From the NCBI GenBank assembly GCA_934086185.1, contig CAKOHW010000014.1, positions 1 through 25,133 on the forward strand: a stretch of 25,133 nt of DNA, written 5' to 3'. Numbering within the stretch: the stretch's first letter is position 1; each line of letters starts with the position of its first letter. Below the pieces are notes generated by a model. The model ran no database searches, was not told the DNA's origin, and worked only from the letters and a program-made list of their open reading frames with translations. Positions 8,071 through 16,690 of the stretch are shown piece by piece. Origin of the DNA: an uncultured Bacilli bacterium. Lineage in GTDB: Bacteria; Bacillota_I; Bacilli_A; RF39; UBA660. Both the position numbers and the translations under genes were made by a program.

Positions 8071-8185
8071 AAAAAAAGCACAATAGGAAAAAAGTAAAAC
8101 TTAACATCATTACAAGATTGCCTAGTAATTGTCGACTGTAAGCGAAAATCGTGTAAAGTTAAATATATAAATATTTCCTATGTGC
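8071..8185 (-). ncRNA. Candidate 115-nt structured RNA with own promoter and terminator
   Basis: On the minus strand the predicted start (8185) falls seven bases after a perfect extended -10 box, and the predicted end is a seven-T run. The 5' end GCACATAGGAAA pairs with TTTCCTATTGTGC at the 3' end (one bulge), so the closing helix is also the terminator stem. Inside, ATTTAAC pairs with GTTAAGT, CGA-TTT-TCG forms a small hairpin, and ATTAC pairs with GTAAT around an 11-base loop, giving a multi-branched fold. There is no evident reading frame. It does not match SRP RNA, RNase P, tmRNA, 6S RNA or a riboswitch that I can recognise. Its end-to-end pairing recalls retron RNAs, but no reverse transcriptase adjoins it. 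Confidence 0.5.
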
Positions 8186-8191
8186 ATATTA

Positions 8192-8219
8192 ATTATAACA
8201 TATATAAATATAAAGTAAA
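8192..8219 (-). promoter_or_regulatory. Promoter of the candidate 115-nt RNA
   Basis: On the minus strand, TTTACT (8219-8214), a 16-base spacer ending in TGt, and a perfect TATAAT (8197-8192). Transcription would start at about 8185, exactly where the RNA's closing helix begins. Confidence 0.55.
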
Positions 8220-8260
8220 TAATAAAACAATAATTTTACATAAAATAATTTATTTTTAAA

Positions 8261-10237
8261 TTAAGAAACTACATATGGATTAGATTTAGTTCCATTTCCA
8301 CTAGTTATTTGAATGCTAGACTTTAGATTTATTGCTGGCCTGAACGAAACACTGTAATCACAAGTATCGTCACTATTATGAACCTCACTATTGCTATTAA
8401 TATCACTAAAAGTAAGTAAACCATTATAAATCACAAAATATGCATTATCTATATCACTAAAAGGACAATCCACTGAACCGTCATCTTCTTCTGTATAAAA
8501 GTATCCAACAGGAGAAAAAGACCAAAAATATAATGAATTTGATTTATGATAATTATTTAGCAAATAATAATTTTCATTATACACCTCAGTATTTCCACCC
8601 GCAAATACTATTTCATCTGCTGTTAACGTTCCAACATACATATCTGTTATATTATCACCAAATTTTTTCATCACTGTACCGTTACATTTAAATGTAGGTT
8701 CCTTTATCGATTTTTCACTTAAACGTACAAAAGAATCATAATAAAATTCTTTAGTTTTAATATGATTATCCAATATTTTTGAACTCGTTAATGGTACTGT
8801 ATAATCGCTACCACTTTCATATGCTTTATCATCAATACACCAATCACCAACTTTTAAATAAGATAAATAATTTGATAAAGGTCCAGTTTGAAAATTTTTA
8901 AACGCTGTTGCCATTGATTTATCACTATTTGTTTCACCATTTAAATAATCCATTAAATATTTAATACTTGTATTTTTTGTTCCATCAGAAGCAGTTAAAG
9001 TATTTATAGCATACTCAGTATAGCCAAAATTTCCTGTTGTTCTTGTTCCACCTGTAGTAATTGGTATATTCCAATTTCCATCACTTGTTTCACAAGTATC
9101 ATCTTGATCTTCCAATATAAGTTTTGTGCTTCCATCTCCTTGAATTCTAACTACTCTCCAACACATATTAGCAAAATTTACATAATTATCGGTTACATTG
9201 CCTCTAAAGTAGTAACTATCTCCATCATCATCTTCAGTTTTTGAAAGAATTTTTTCTTTTTCATTAGATACTACTTGTCCTGGAGTAGTAGTTGGTGTCT
9301 CTTTATATATAGTTCTAGTTGCATCGCTACTTGATTCCGCAGACTTAGCACTAGTAAGTATGGCTTCTTTTAATAATAGTGGTTTCCCATTACTTATTTT
9401 TGTTACATCTATAGTTACAGTACTATCTGTTATTGTTATATCAGCATCTGCTATATTTTTTTCATCGTTGTATGTTATATTTGAGCCTGATGCTGATGGT
9501 TCCCCTTTTGATACATTTAGTGTTGTTTGTTTTGTTGTTGTAGTCTTTCTATTCTTTATTGTCACTTTATGTGTATCTGGTTCTATTCCAATAAACTTAT
9601 ACTTTCCATCTACTATCTCGCTTGTTTGTTCTTTACTATGAATTACTACATAATCATTTTCACTAGAATTGGTTACAGTTCCTTTTATTGTTAATGATTT
9701 AGTGTCAAATATATCTATCTTCGCTTCTAATGTTTTACCCATATCAACACTTTGGTCTACATTCATTTCTTTATATTCTACTTCTATTACGTATGTTTGT
9801 ACTTCTTTTGAATTAATTTGATTCTCTATTATATATGAATTTTCATTTGGAAATGAACTTTCACTTACACCATTACATGTTTTACCAGTTACACTACTAG
9901 AACATGTTACAGTATATTTTATATCATCTAATCTTGTAAATGTATTTATTACATTTACTAATCCTACACTATAACTATCAACATTATTATTTCCACTATT
10001 TGTTACAGTAAATGTTTTAGTTCCTAATGTTGTACCTGGTACTATATTTGTTCCAGTTATTACATCACTATTATCACTATAAGTTAGTTCTAAATTAGCA
10101 GTTGATATACTTATTGATTTATTATTAGTATTTCCTTGTATTCTAGTTAAATAATATCCATATGTTAAACCAATAAGTGCTAAACTTATTATACTTATTC
10201 CTACAATACTTACTATTATTTTATTTTTTCTACTCAT
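8261..10237 (-). CDS. SipW-type secreted surface protein, non-diversified paralogue
   Basis: 658 residues from the preferred ATG at 10237; an upstream ATG (10246) and GTG (10249) are also in frame. The preferred start gives MSRKNKIIV, aligning with MNKKQKIIV of the paralogue at 211-2073, and puts the shared leader box at the same distance. Features in order: signal/anchor ending TYGYYL, a beta-rich domain with a Cys pair, an extra region resembling a carboxypeptidase-regulatory-like beta domain (GKYKFIGIEPDTHKVTI), then the shared C-terminal domain (YYFRGN, NFANMCWR) ending FWSFSP...SFRPAI. The region matching the paralogue's variable repeat is longer, has two Cys and uses normal AT-rich codons, so it looks fixed. 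Stop TAA; the 115-nt RNA promoter follows at once. Ligand unknown. Confidence 0.85.
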   Translation of the reverse strand: MSRKNKIIVSIVGISIISLALIGLTYGYYLTRIQGNTNNKSISISTANLELTYSDNSDVITGTNIVPGTTLGTKTFTVTNSGNNNVDSYSVGLVNVINTFTRLDDIKYTVTCSSSVTGKTCNGVSESSFPNENSYIIENQINSKEVQTYVIEVEYKEMNVDQSVDMGKTLEAKIDIFDTKSLTIKGTVTNSSENDYVVIHSKEQTSEIVDGKYKFIGIEPDTHKVTIKNRKTTTTKQTTLNVSKGEPSASGSNITYNDEKNIADADITITDSTVTIDVTKISNGKPLLLKEAILTSAKSAESSSDATRTIYKETPTTTPGQVVSNEKEKILSKTEDDDGDSYYFRGNVTDNYVNFANMCWRVVRIQGDGSTKLILEDQDDTCETSDGNWNIPITTGGTRTTGNFGYTEYAINTLTASDGTKNTSIKYLMDYLNGETNSDKSMATAFKNFQTGPLSNYLSYLKVGDWCIDDKAYESGSDYTVPLTSSKILDNHIKTKEFYYDSFVRLSEKSIKEPTFKCNGTVMKKFGDNITDMYVGTLTADEIVFAGGNTEVYNENYYLLNNYHKSNSLYFWSFSPVGYFYTEEDDGSVDCPFSDIDNAYFVIYNGLLTFSDINSNSEVHNSDDTCDYSVSFRPAINLKSSIQITSGNGTKSNPYVVS

Positions 10238-10266
10238 ATGTAACATCACTACTTTCCATTATAATT

Positions 10267-10276
10267 AGTTTATCAA
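10267..10276 (-). promoter_or_regulatory. Leader box shared by the two surface-protein paralogues (second copy)
   Basis: Minus-strand TTGATAAACT, 29 bases before the chosen start, matching the copy at 2105-2114. Its constant distance supports the start at 10237. Confidence 0.4.
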
Positions 10277-10486
10277 TTTATTAATTTAATTTAAGCAAAC
10301 AACTTTATTGTTTTTATTATAAATTACAACTTATGAATATTTTGCCAAATTAAATACTTACAAAAATAAAAAAATATATAACAAATCATTTCAAACATTT
10401 ACGTTCAAAATAAAATTAAATTATATAATTTTTACTCTTCCAAAATACAAAACTCAATAGAGTACTTTCTACTCTATTTACATCAT

Positions 10487-10518
10487 ATCAAAAAAAGATA
10501 TTCCATTCAATATCTTTT
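10487..10518 (-). terminator. Intrinsic terminator of the hydrolase-murF-ddl operon
   Basis: Ten-base arms AAAAGATATT (10493-10502) and AATATCTTTT (10509-10518) pair around a six-base loop about 24 bp after the ddl stop, and the minus-strand T-run continues past the stem. Confidence 0.7.
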
Positions 10519-10542
10519 CATAACTTCTTAAAATATTTTAAA

Positions 10543-11718
10543 TTATTTTTTTACTCCCTTAGTACCATTAAAATTTTCTAATATATTTGTATCAAAATGG
10601 TATGTTTTTTTACTTCTCTTTTTATAATCCTTTATACCTAATGTAATTAAATCATCTAATAATTCACTATATGGTTTACCAATAGGTTCCCATAAATAGA
10701 AAGATAAAGATCCAGGTATAGTATTAGGTTCATTTACAAATACTTCTTCAGTTTTACCATCTATTAAGAAATCAATTCTACATACTCCACTTAAATTTAA
10801 AACTTTAAATGCCTCTTTACTAATTCTTTCTACTTTTTCTTTTAAATTCTTATTTATTTTAGCAGGTATTATTCTACTAGTACTAGCCATACCTTTACTT
10901 TTTCCACCAGTTTTCTTAGAATCTCCAATATATTTATCTTCATAAGTTAATATTTCATTATTAGATAATACTTGTTCTATTTCACTAACATTTTGTATTT
11001 CACTATTACCAACTACACTACAATTAACTTCTATTAAATTATCTATTGCTTTTTCAACAACAATTTTATCATCATAGCTTATAGCATCACTTATTGCTTC
11101 TTTTATCTTACTCTCATCCTTAACAAAAGTAATACCTACACTACTACCTAAAGAAGCTGGTTTAACTACAACTGGATATCCCATTTTTTTTATATCTTTT
11201 AAATACTTTTCTTCATCATTCATATAATCAATTTCATAAAACCATACATAATCTACTACTGGTATTAAAGAAGATTTAAATACTTGTTTCATTACTACTT
11301 TATCTTGTCCTAAACTAGCTCCTAAAACATTAGGTCCAACATAAGGTACTCCTACAGTTTCTAAATAACCAGCTAATGTTCCATCTTCCACATTTTGTCC
11401 ATGAACTATAGGAAAAGCAATATCTATTTTATCTACAACTTTATTCATCATTCCCTTAGTTTGTATTAAACAATATTCATTATCTATTTTACATAAACTA
11501 ACACTCTTAGAATTCTTTTTAACACTTTCTAAATCTTTATAAATAGATATATCACTTAAATTTTTACCAGTATACCATACCTTATCTTTTGAAATATAAA
11601 TAGGTACCACATCATATTTATCTTTATTAATATTACTTATAGCTTGTAAAGCACTAATAATGCTTACTTCATGTTCTACACTTTCACCACCAAAAATAAC
11701 TCCTACTTTAATTTTCAT
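10543..11718 (-). CDS. ddl: D-alanine--D-alanine ligase
   Basis: Cytoplasmic ATP-grasp enzyme that joins two D-alanines to make the dipeptide added by MurF. The 391-residue length is slightly long for the family. Visible motifs: GGESVEHEVS (10-19) at the N-terminus, KPASLGSSVG (186-195) for ATP binding, a loop TYEDKYIGDS near 258, D316 and the metal-binding E330-P-N332 in NEPNTIPGS (the usual form is E-x-N). AGAAGG precedes the ATG. It is the last gene of an operon, 15 bp after murF, so the dipeptide maker and user are co-expressed. A terminator follows. Confidence 0.93.
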   Translation of the reverse strand: MKIKVGVIFGGESVEHEVSIISALQAISNINKDKYDVVPIYISKDKVWYTGKNLSDISIYKDLESVKKNSKSVSLCKIDNEYCLIQTKGMMNKVVDKIDIAFPIVHGQNVEDGTLAGYLETVGVPYVGPNVLGASLGQDKVVMKQVFKSSLIPVVDYVWFYEIDYMNDEEKYLKDIKKMGYPVVVKPASLGSSVGITFVKDESKIKEAISDAISYDDKIVVEKAIDNLIEVNCSVVGNSEIQNVSEIEQVLSNNEILTYEDKYIGDSKKTGGKSKGMASTSRIIPAKINKNLKEKVERISKEAFKVLNLSGVCRIDFLIDGKTEEVFVNEPNTIPGSLSFYLWEPIGKPYSELLDDLITLGIKDYKKRSKKTYHFDTNILENFNGTKGVKK

Positions 11719-11733
11719 TTATATCCTTCTTTC

Positions 11734-13302
11734 TTATTCATTAAATATATCAGGCAAGTCATTTTCTAATAAAACATATTTTTCTTTTTTAGATTTTATA
11801 CTATTTATTATAGAAAAAGCTTCCTTAACATCATTTATCACTTTTATTTTATCACTACTATATTTTTTTTCAAGTAAACCATCCAATATAGGCTTAGTTT
11901 GTTTTTCACCAACTAATATAACATAATCAGCAACTTCACTAATATATTTACCAAACTGTTTATTTAAATTATATTGTTCACTACCTAATTCAATCATACC
12001 AGGTGTAACAACTATTTTCTCTCCATCCATTAAATTTAATACATCAAGTGCCATCTTAGAACCAACAGGATTAGAATTATAAGCATCATCAATAATAGTA
12101 TAATTATTCATACGTTTTAATTCTAATCTATGAGTTATAGGTTTAATTCTTTTAACTCCTAATTCTAATTCATTAAAATTCATACCCATATATTTACCAA
12201 ATGCAATACCAGCAAGTATATTATATATATTTGCTCTACCTAACAACTTAGTTTTAAAAGTATGTGTAACATTATCTTCTTTAAAATATACATCAAAACT
12301 CATACCATCAGAATTAATTTTTATATTACTAGCTTTAATATCAGCATCACTATCAATACCAATCCAAATTATTTTACAATTATTTTTAATCTTATAGCTT
12401 AATTGATATTCATCATCCATATTAAGTATACCAACACCATCACTAGGAAGACTCTCAATAAGTTCAAATTTACCTTTCTGTATATTTTCTCTACTACCAA
12501 ATGTTTCTAAATGAGCAGTACCAATACTAGTTATTATTCCATATTTAGGTTTAACTAACTTACATAACTTTTCTATTCTACCCATTTTAAATGCTCCCAT
12601 TTCAGCAATAAAAATATCATTAAATTTATCTAAATAATTATTAATAGTCAAAATTAACCCATACTGAGTATTATAATTTAATGGTGTAGCAATAGAATTA
12701 TATTTAACACTCAAAATATCATTTAATATATTCTTACTACTAGTCTTACCATAACTACCTGTAATTCCTATTACATTAAGATTATTTATAGATCTAATTT
12801 TCTTTATTGCTTTATTCTTATAATATAAAAACACACATTTTTCTATAGGCTTATTAACTACATTAGCAAAAAATACAACATAAAAATTTAAAGATACTAA
12901 TAAACTAAATATTAAATTATATTCATATTTATTTATAATATAACTAACTATACTTAATAAATATAAAATACATATACTACCTACTAAACGTTTAACTCTA
13001 CTAGTTACTTTTAAAGGTATTTTAACTTGTTCTTTTTTTAACTTAATATTTTCTATAAAAAACAAAACTAAATATAATAAAGAACTATAACATAATATAT
13101 TATTTCTTAAAAATAAATTAATTAAATTTATAACTAACACTATTATATCTAATTTATAAACCTGATTAAAATTTTTATTTCCCCACTTTATATATCTATT
13201 ATTCTCATTATAAAAATTTTGTTGTAATATATGTAAATTCTTTTTTGTTCTTACAAATAAGTATAAAAATGAAAATAATATATTAAATACAACTAAATAC
13301 AT
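11734..13302 (-). CDS. murF: MurF-type ligase with N-terminal membrane domain
   Basis: UDP-N-acetylmuramoyl-tripeptide--D-Ala-D-Ala ligase: adds the dipeptide to complete the cytoplasmic peptidoglycan precursor. The ligase part starts near residue 175 with P-loop GITGSYGKTSSK (G185-K186-T187), then AEMGAFKMG near 234, SIGTAHLETFG near 260 and DDAYNSNPVG. Unlike usual MurF, residues 1-150 form about five hydrophobic segments (1-17, 51-70, 72-87, 105-123, 128-148), which would tether it to the membrane. The ATG at 13302 is chosen over 13344 because AAGGAG lies eight bases upstream and the longer form would overlap the hydrolase gene. The gap to the hydrolase stop is four bases. A related Mur ligase activity cannot be excluded, but the neighbouring ddl favours MurF. 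Confidence 0.88.
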   Translation of the reverse strand: MYLVVFNILFSFLYLFVRTKKNLHILQQNFYNENNRYIKWGNKNFNQVYKLDIIVLVINLINLFLRNNILCYSSLLYLVLFFIENIKLKKEQVKIPLKVTSRVKRLVGSICILYLLSIVSYIINKYEYNLIFSLLVSLNFYVVFFANVVNKPIEKCVFLYYKNKAIKKIRSINNLNVIGITGSYGKTSSKNILNDILSVKYNSIATPLNYNTQYGLILTINNYLDKFNDIFIAEMGAFKMGRIEKLCKLVKPKYGIITSIGTAHLETFGSRENIQKGKFELIESLPSDGVGILNMDDEYQLSYKIKNNCKIIWIGIDSDADIKASNIKINSDGMSFDVYFKEDNVTHTFKTKLLGRANIYNILAGIAFGKYMGMNFNELELGVKRIKPITHRLELKRMNNYTIIDDAYNSNPVGSKMALDVLNLMDGEKIVVTPGMIELGSEQYNLNKQFGKYISEVADYVILVGEKQTKPILDGLLEKKYSSDKIKVINDVKEAFSIINSIKSKKEKYVLLENDLPDIFNE

Positions 13303-13306
13303 AACA

Positions 13307-14047
13307 TCACTCCTTAATATCAAAGAAACTATATAACACACCAACTACTTGGTTTAATCTTTCTAAATAAGCATAATGAGTAGCACCCTCATACACTACT
13401 ACACCAGCATCTTTAATTAAACTCTCTAATTCGTATGCTCTTTTTAATGGAACAGCAGTATCAAGTGTTCCCCAAATTAGTAATGTAGGTACTTCTATCT
13501 TTTTTATATCTTCAACCATATCTATATTTATGGATTCCACCATAACACCTCTCATTATTTCACTTGCTTTTTTATAATCGCTACTTCCAATAAAATTTTT
13601 CATAATATTAGCAATCCATCTTAGTCCCCATATTTTTTTTAATTTTTTATATATTATAGTTTTTTTAGGTAACTTAGTAAGTTCTCTACAATATGGACTT
13701 GCTAAACATACTAACTTTTCTACTTTATAAATAGATGAATATATCAAAGATATTCTACCACCAAATGAATGTCCAATTAAAATAATTTTTTTTAAACCTA
13801 ATTCTAAAAATAATTCATGTAATACATTACTATAATCATATACACTCCAAACTTCTTTTGGTTCATCACTCTTACCAAAACCCGGTAAATCTATATATAA
13901 AATATTATAATATTTATTAAATTTTTCACCTAATGGCTTCATCATTTCTATATTTTGACCCCAACCATGTAGTAAAACAATAGTAGTATCTTTATTAATA
14001 TCATTATATTCATAATTAATATTAACTCCTCTAACTTTTTTAAGCAT
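13307..14047 (-). CDS. Alpha/beta-hydrolase family protein
   Basis: A 246-residue serine hydrolase of the alpha/beta fold, with no signal peptide and so probably cytoplasmic. The oxyanion HGWG (27-30), nucleophile elbow G92-H-S94-F-G96, acid D196 (GTLD) and H224 (GATHY) make a complete catalytic triad. It is the first gene of the operon with murF and ddl and almost abuts murF, and it contributes murF's ribosome binding site. Its substrate is unknown; the context suggests an envelope link, but many such hydrolases are broad esterases. AAAGGAG precedes the ATG. Stop is TGA. Confidence 0.88.
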   Translation of the reverse strand: MLKKVRGVNINYEYNDINKDTTIVLLHGWGQNIEMMKPLGEKFNKYYNILYIDLPGFGKSDEPKEVWSVYDYSNVLHELFLELGLKKIILIGHSFGGRISLIYSSIYKVEKLVCLASPYCRELTKLPKKTIIYKKLKKIWGLRWIANIMKNFIGSSDYKKASEIMRGVMVESINIDMVEDIKKIEVPTLLIWGTLDTAVPLKRAYELESLIKDAGVVVYEGATHYAYLERLNQVVGVLYSFFDIKE

Positions 14048-14069
14048 ATAAAAACACTCCTTTATACAT

Positions 14070-14075
14070 ATTATA
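14070..14075 (-). promoter_or_regulatory. -10 box of the hydrolase-murF-ddl operon
   Basis: Perfect minus-strand TATAAT 23 bases before the start of the first gene; no clear -35 box. The divergent coiled-coil gene has its own box about 80 bp away. Confidence 0.4.
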
Positions 14076-14155
14076 TTTTATAACTTCAATTAATTAAATA
14101 AAAATAATAAAAAAGTTACAAAAATAATGAAAATATAGTTAAAAAACTGTAAACA

Positions 14156-14164
14156 TGTTATAAT
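14156..14164 (+). promoter_or_regulatory. Extended -10 promoter of the coiled-coil gene
   Basis: TGtTATAAT at 14156-14164, then AGGTGATG and the ATG at 14183: a leader of only about a dozen bases. No good -35 is seen. Confidence 0.5.
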
Positions 14165-14182
14165 ACAAAACAGGTGATGTAT

Positions 14183-16480
14183 ATGAATTCTAACAAAAAA
14201 GATGTAAATGATTATTTTAAATGGATTAGACGTTATTATCTAGAATTAATGAAAAAGAAAAAGAAAGAAATAGAAGAAATCAAAAAGAAAAATGAAGAAA
14301 TAGAAATAATAAGAAAGAAAAAACAACAAGAGTATGAAAATGTAATAAATAATCAATTAGAATCTAAAAAAGCAAAAGTAGAAAATTCACGTAAAAAAGT
14401 AGTAGAAAAAAAAGAAATAAAAAAGAAAACAACTTTAAAAGAAGCATCAACTAAATTAAATAACCCTACTATCAACAAAACAAGAGCTATAAACATAGAA
14501 TTAGAAAGAAAAAGAAAACTTGAAGAACAAAAGAAAAAAGATTTAGAAAACATCAAAAAATTAAATGAATTGAAAAAGTTAGAAGAAGATAAGAAAAAAA
14601 ATGAAGAGAAAAAGAAACTAGAAGAAGAAAAAAAGAAACAACAAGAACGAACAAAAAAATTAGATGAAGAAAAGAAGAAAAAACAAGAAGAATTAAAAAA
14701 AGAACAAGAGAAAAAAAAGAAATTAGAAGAAGAAAAAATCAAGCAAGAAAATGAAAAGAAAAAAGTTGAAGTCCAAAAGAAAAAAGAAGAACAAAAAGAA
14801 AATATAGAAAATAAAAATGAAGTAAATAAAGACAATTTAAGGAATAATGCTAACAATAAAAATACAAACAAACAAGTAAACAACGAAAAAAAGAAAAACA
14901 GAACTAAAAAAGAAAATGAAAAAGAACAAAATAAAAAAACTGATAACAAAGAAAAAGAAGATAATAATGTAAAAAAACAAGAAAACAAAGAAAAAGACAG
15001 CAAAGAAAAAAATTCAAAAGTCAAGAATGATAAAGAACAAAAAAATCAAAAAAATAATAAAGAATCAAAAATTAATAATGATAAAACTAAAGAAGAAAAC
15101 AAAAAAGAAAAAGATGAAACTAAAGACAACAAAGATAAAAAAGAAATAGATGACAAAAATAAACCAAATGAACAAAATAAAACTACTGAAGAAAGAAATG
15201 AAAAAGTAACTAAAAAAAGTGAAAAAGAAATAGAATTAGAAAATATAGAAAAAATTGGATTAGCAAATTTTATTAAAACAATAAACAAAAAAATAAAAGA
15301 TGACTATAAATCTTTGAATGATTTAGATATGGAAAATCATAGAATAACTCAAGAATTAGAAAATGCTCGTGAAGTTAGTGATATAAATAAATTAATTGAT
15401 AGACTTAAAGGAAATCAAAATAAAATAGATGCTATAATAAATAGAATTAATGATATTGAAAATGGTAATATAATAAAGAACGTATATGAATACTCTAAAG
15501 AAAAACCAAAAGAATTAAAAGAATTTATAAAAATATTAGAAAAAGAAAAAAATAATACAAGATATATTGATACTATATATAAACCTAATTTTAAAGATGA
15601 ATTAGATTATACTGATAGAATAAATAGAATTAAAATAAATACTGATAAAAAAGAACAAGAATTAATAGCAAAAAAAGATTCTTTTGAAAATTTAAATGAT
15701 AAAGAACAAGAAAACGATAATCAAATAGAAAATTTTAATAAAAAAAGATATCATTTTGAAGATTTAGCTCTTAAATTTCAAATTTCTATATCAAATTTTG
15801 AAAATAAAGTAAATAACATTTCAGTAAAAGAAGAAGTTATAAAGAAATACTTTTTAAATGGTATAGAAATAAAAAATAATCTACAACTAAAAAGAATTGC
15901 AATGAGTATGTATAATGAAGAAAATGGAAAATCAGTAGAACAAATATATAATGAATTACAAAGCAAATTATACATAGTAGCTAATTCCAAATTAGTACCA
16001 AGTAATAATTATAAAACTCAACTATTAAATGAAAAACAAGGATTATTAAATACTAAATTAGAATTAAAAACAACTCTAAAAGAAATAAAAGAATTTAAAG
16101 ATGAATTTATTAGAGAATTTAGTAATTATTATGACACAAATGAATATTTAAGTTACTTAGACCAAATAGAAAAAATAGAAGGCAGATTATCAAATCAAAA
16201 TGATAAATTAAATTTATTAAATAATAAAATAGACACTACAATAATAAAAAATGATAAAAAAGTTGAAGAAATAGATAAAATGAACATTGGTAGAAACAAT
16301 ATTAAAGTAATAAATGATCCTAACAATCCAAATATGCAAAATCAAAATACACAAAATCTACAAAATCAAAATGATCAAGCATTTCAAAATAGATATGGAA
16401 TGTCATATGAACAATACATTAATAATTTAACTCAATCAAATATTAATAAGGATGAAGAAAAAAAAGGAAAATCTAGATAA
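14183..16480 (+). CDS. Large Lys/Glu/Asn-rich coiled-coil protein, function unknown
   Basis: 765 residues, not recognised as a named family. No signal peptide or membrane segment is seen, so it is probably cytoplasmic. Residues from about 10 to 350 are low-complexity charged repeats (runs of EEKKK, NKE, KEKN) predicted as one long helix or coiled coil, turning into an Asn/Lys-rich linker. From about 350 to 720 the composition is more normal, with heptad-like helices (ENIEKIGLANFIKTINKKI onward). The tail is Gln/Asn-rich (NPNMQNQNTQNLQNQN). ATG at 14183 is chosen over an in-frame GTG at 14174 because AGGTGA lies just before it. It stands alone, divergent from the hydrolase operon, upstream of tRNA genes. 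It may be a scaffold or cytoskeletal element. Confidence 0.8.
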   Translation: MNSNKKDVNDYFKWIRRYYLELMKKKKKEIEEIKKKNEEIEIIRKKKQQEYENVINNQLESKKAKVENSRKKVVEKKEIKKKTTLKEASTKLNNPTINKTRAINIELERKRKLEEQKKKDLENIKKLNELKKLEEDKKKNEEKKKLEEEKKKQQERTKKLDEEKKKKQEELKKEQEKKKKLEEEKIKQENEKKKVEVQKKKEEQKENIENKNEVNKDNLRNNANNKNTNKQVNNEKKKNRTKKENEKEQNKKTDNKEKEDNNVKKQENKEKDSKEKNSKVKNDKEQKNQKNNKESKINNDKTKEENKKEKDETKDNKDKKEIDDKNKPNEQNKTTEERNEKVTKKSEKEIELENIEKIGLANFIKTINKKIKDDYKSLNDLDMENHRITQELENAREVSDINKLIDRLKGNQNKIDAIINRINDIENGNIIKNVYEYSKEKPKELKEFIKILEKEKNNTRYIDTIYKPNFKDELDYTDRINRIKINTDKKEQELIAKKDSFENLNDKEQENDNQIENFNKKRYHFEDLALKFQISISNFENKVNNISVKEEVIKKYFLNGIEIKNNLQLKRIAMSMYNEENGKSVEQIYNELQSKLYIVANSKLVPSNNYKTQLLNEKQGLLNTKLELKTTLKEIKEFKDEFIREFSNYYDTNEYLSYLDQIEKIEGRLSNQNDKLNLLNNKIDTTIIKNDKKVEEIDKMNIGRNNIKVINDPNNPNMQNQNTQNLQNQNDQAFQNRYGMSYEQYINNLTQSNINKDEEKKGKSR

Positions 16481-16488
16481 AAAAATGC

Positions 16489-16517
16489 TTGACTAATTAA
16501 AAACTATATAGTATTAT
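16489..16517 (+). promoter_or_regulatory. Promoter of tRNA-Glu
   Basis: TTGACT (16489-16494), exactly 17 bases, then TATTAT (16512-16517), one mismatch per box. Transcription would start near 16524, twelve bases before the tRNA. The -35 lies in a 9-bp inverted repeat (16487-16495 with 16522-16530) that has no T-run, so I do not read it as a terminator. Confidence 0.65.
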
Positions 16518-16535
16518 TAACTAGTCAAGCAAATT

Positions 16536-16612
16536 GGCCCGTTGGTGAAGTGGTTCAACACACATGCCTTTCACGCATGCATTCATGGGTTCAAATCCCG
16601 TACGGGTCACCA
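16536..16612 (+). tRNA. tRNA-Glu (TTC)
   Basis: Cloverleaf with acceptor GGCCCGT pairing ACGGGTC, anticodon stem CATGC/GCATG around loop CTTTCAC (anticodon TTC), T-arm GGTTCAAAT, discriminator A and encoded CCA. It has its own promoter upstream and terminator downstream. Confidence 0.95.
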
Positions 16613-16622
16613 AATAGTATAT

Positions 16623-16647
16623 AAAGTTCGAAGTTCGGGCTTTTTAT
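16623..16647 (+). terminator. Terminator after tRNA-Glu
   Basis: AAAGTTCG (16623-16630) pairs with CGGGCTTT (16636-16643) using two G-U pairs, loop AAGTT, followed by further T. It separates tRNA-Glu from the next tRNA pair. Confidence 0.6.
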
Positions 16648-16690
16648 TATACAAAACTTTAATTTTTTCTCTATTTTTGAGAAAAAAATA

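Larger units (their letters stand above)
10238..10542. other. Intergenic region between ddl and the second surface gene
   Basis: It holds the surface gene's leader with the shared box (10267-10276), a minus-strand TATAAT at 10316-10321 without a good -35, a 9-bp hairpin (10456-10464 with 10470-10478) lacking a clear T-run, and the ddl terminator. I see no gene in it. Confidence 0.5.

Noticed and set aside
8071..8185. Retron RNA (end-pairing repeats)
   Set aside because: No reverse transcriptase or effector gene adjoins, and the end helix doubles as a terminator stem with a T-run, which explains it.
14353..15990. Minus-strand reading frames opposite the coiled-coil gene (Phe/Ser-rich)
   Set aside because: They are mirrors of the Lys/Glu-rich plus-strand code, with no ribosome sites or family resemblance.
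16487..16530. Inverted repeat before tRNA-Glu read as a terminator of the coiled-coil gene
   Set aside because: No T-run follows on either strand, and the same bases hold a well-spaced -35/-10 pair for the tRNA.
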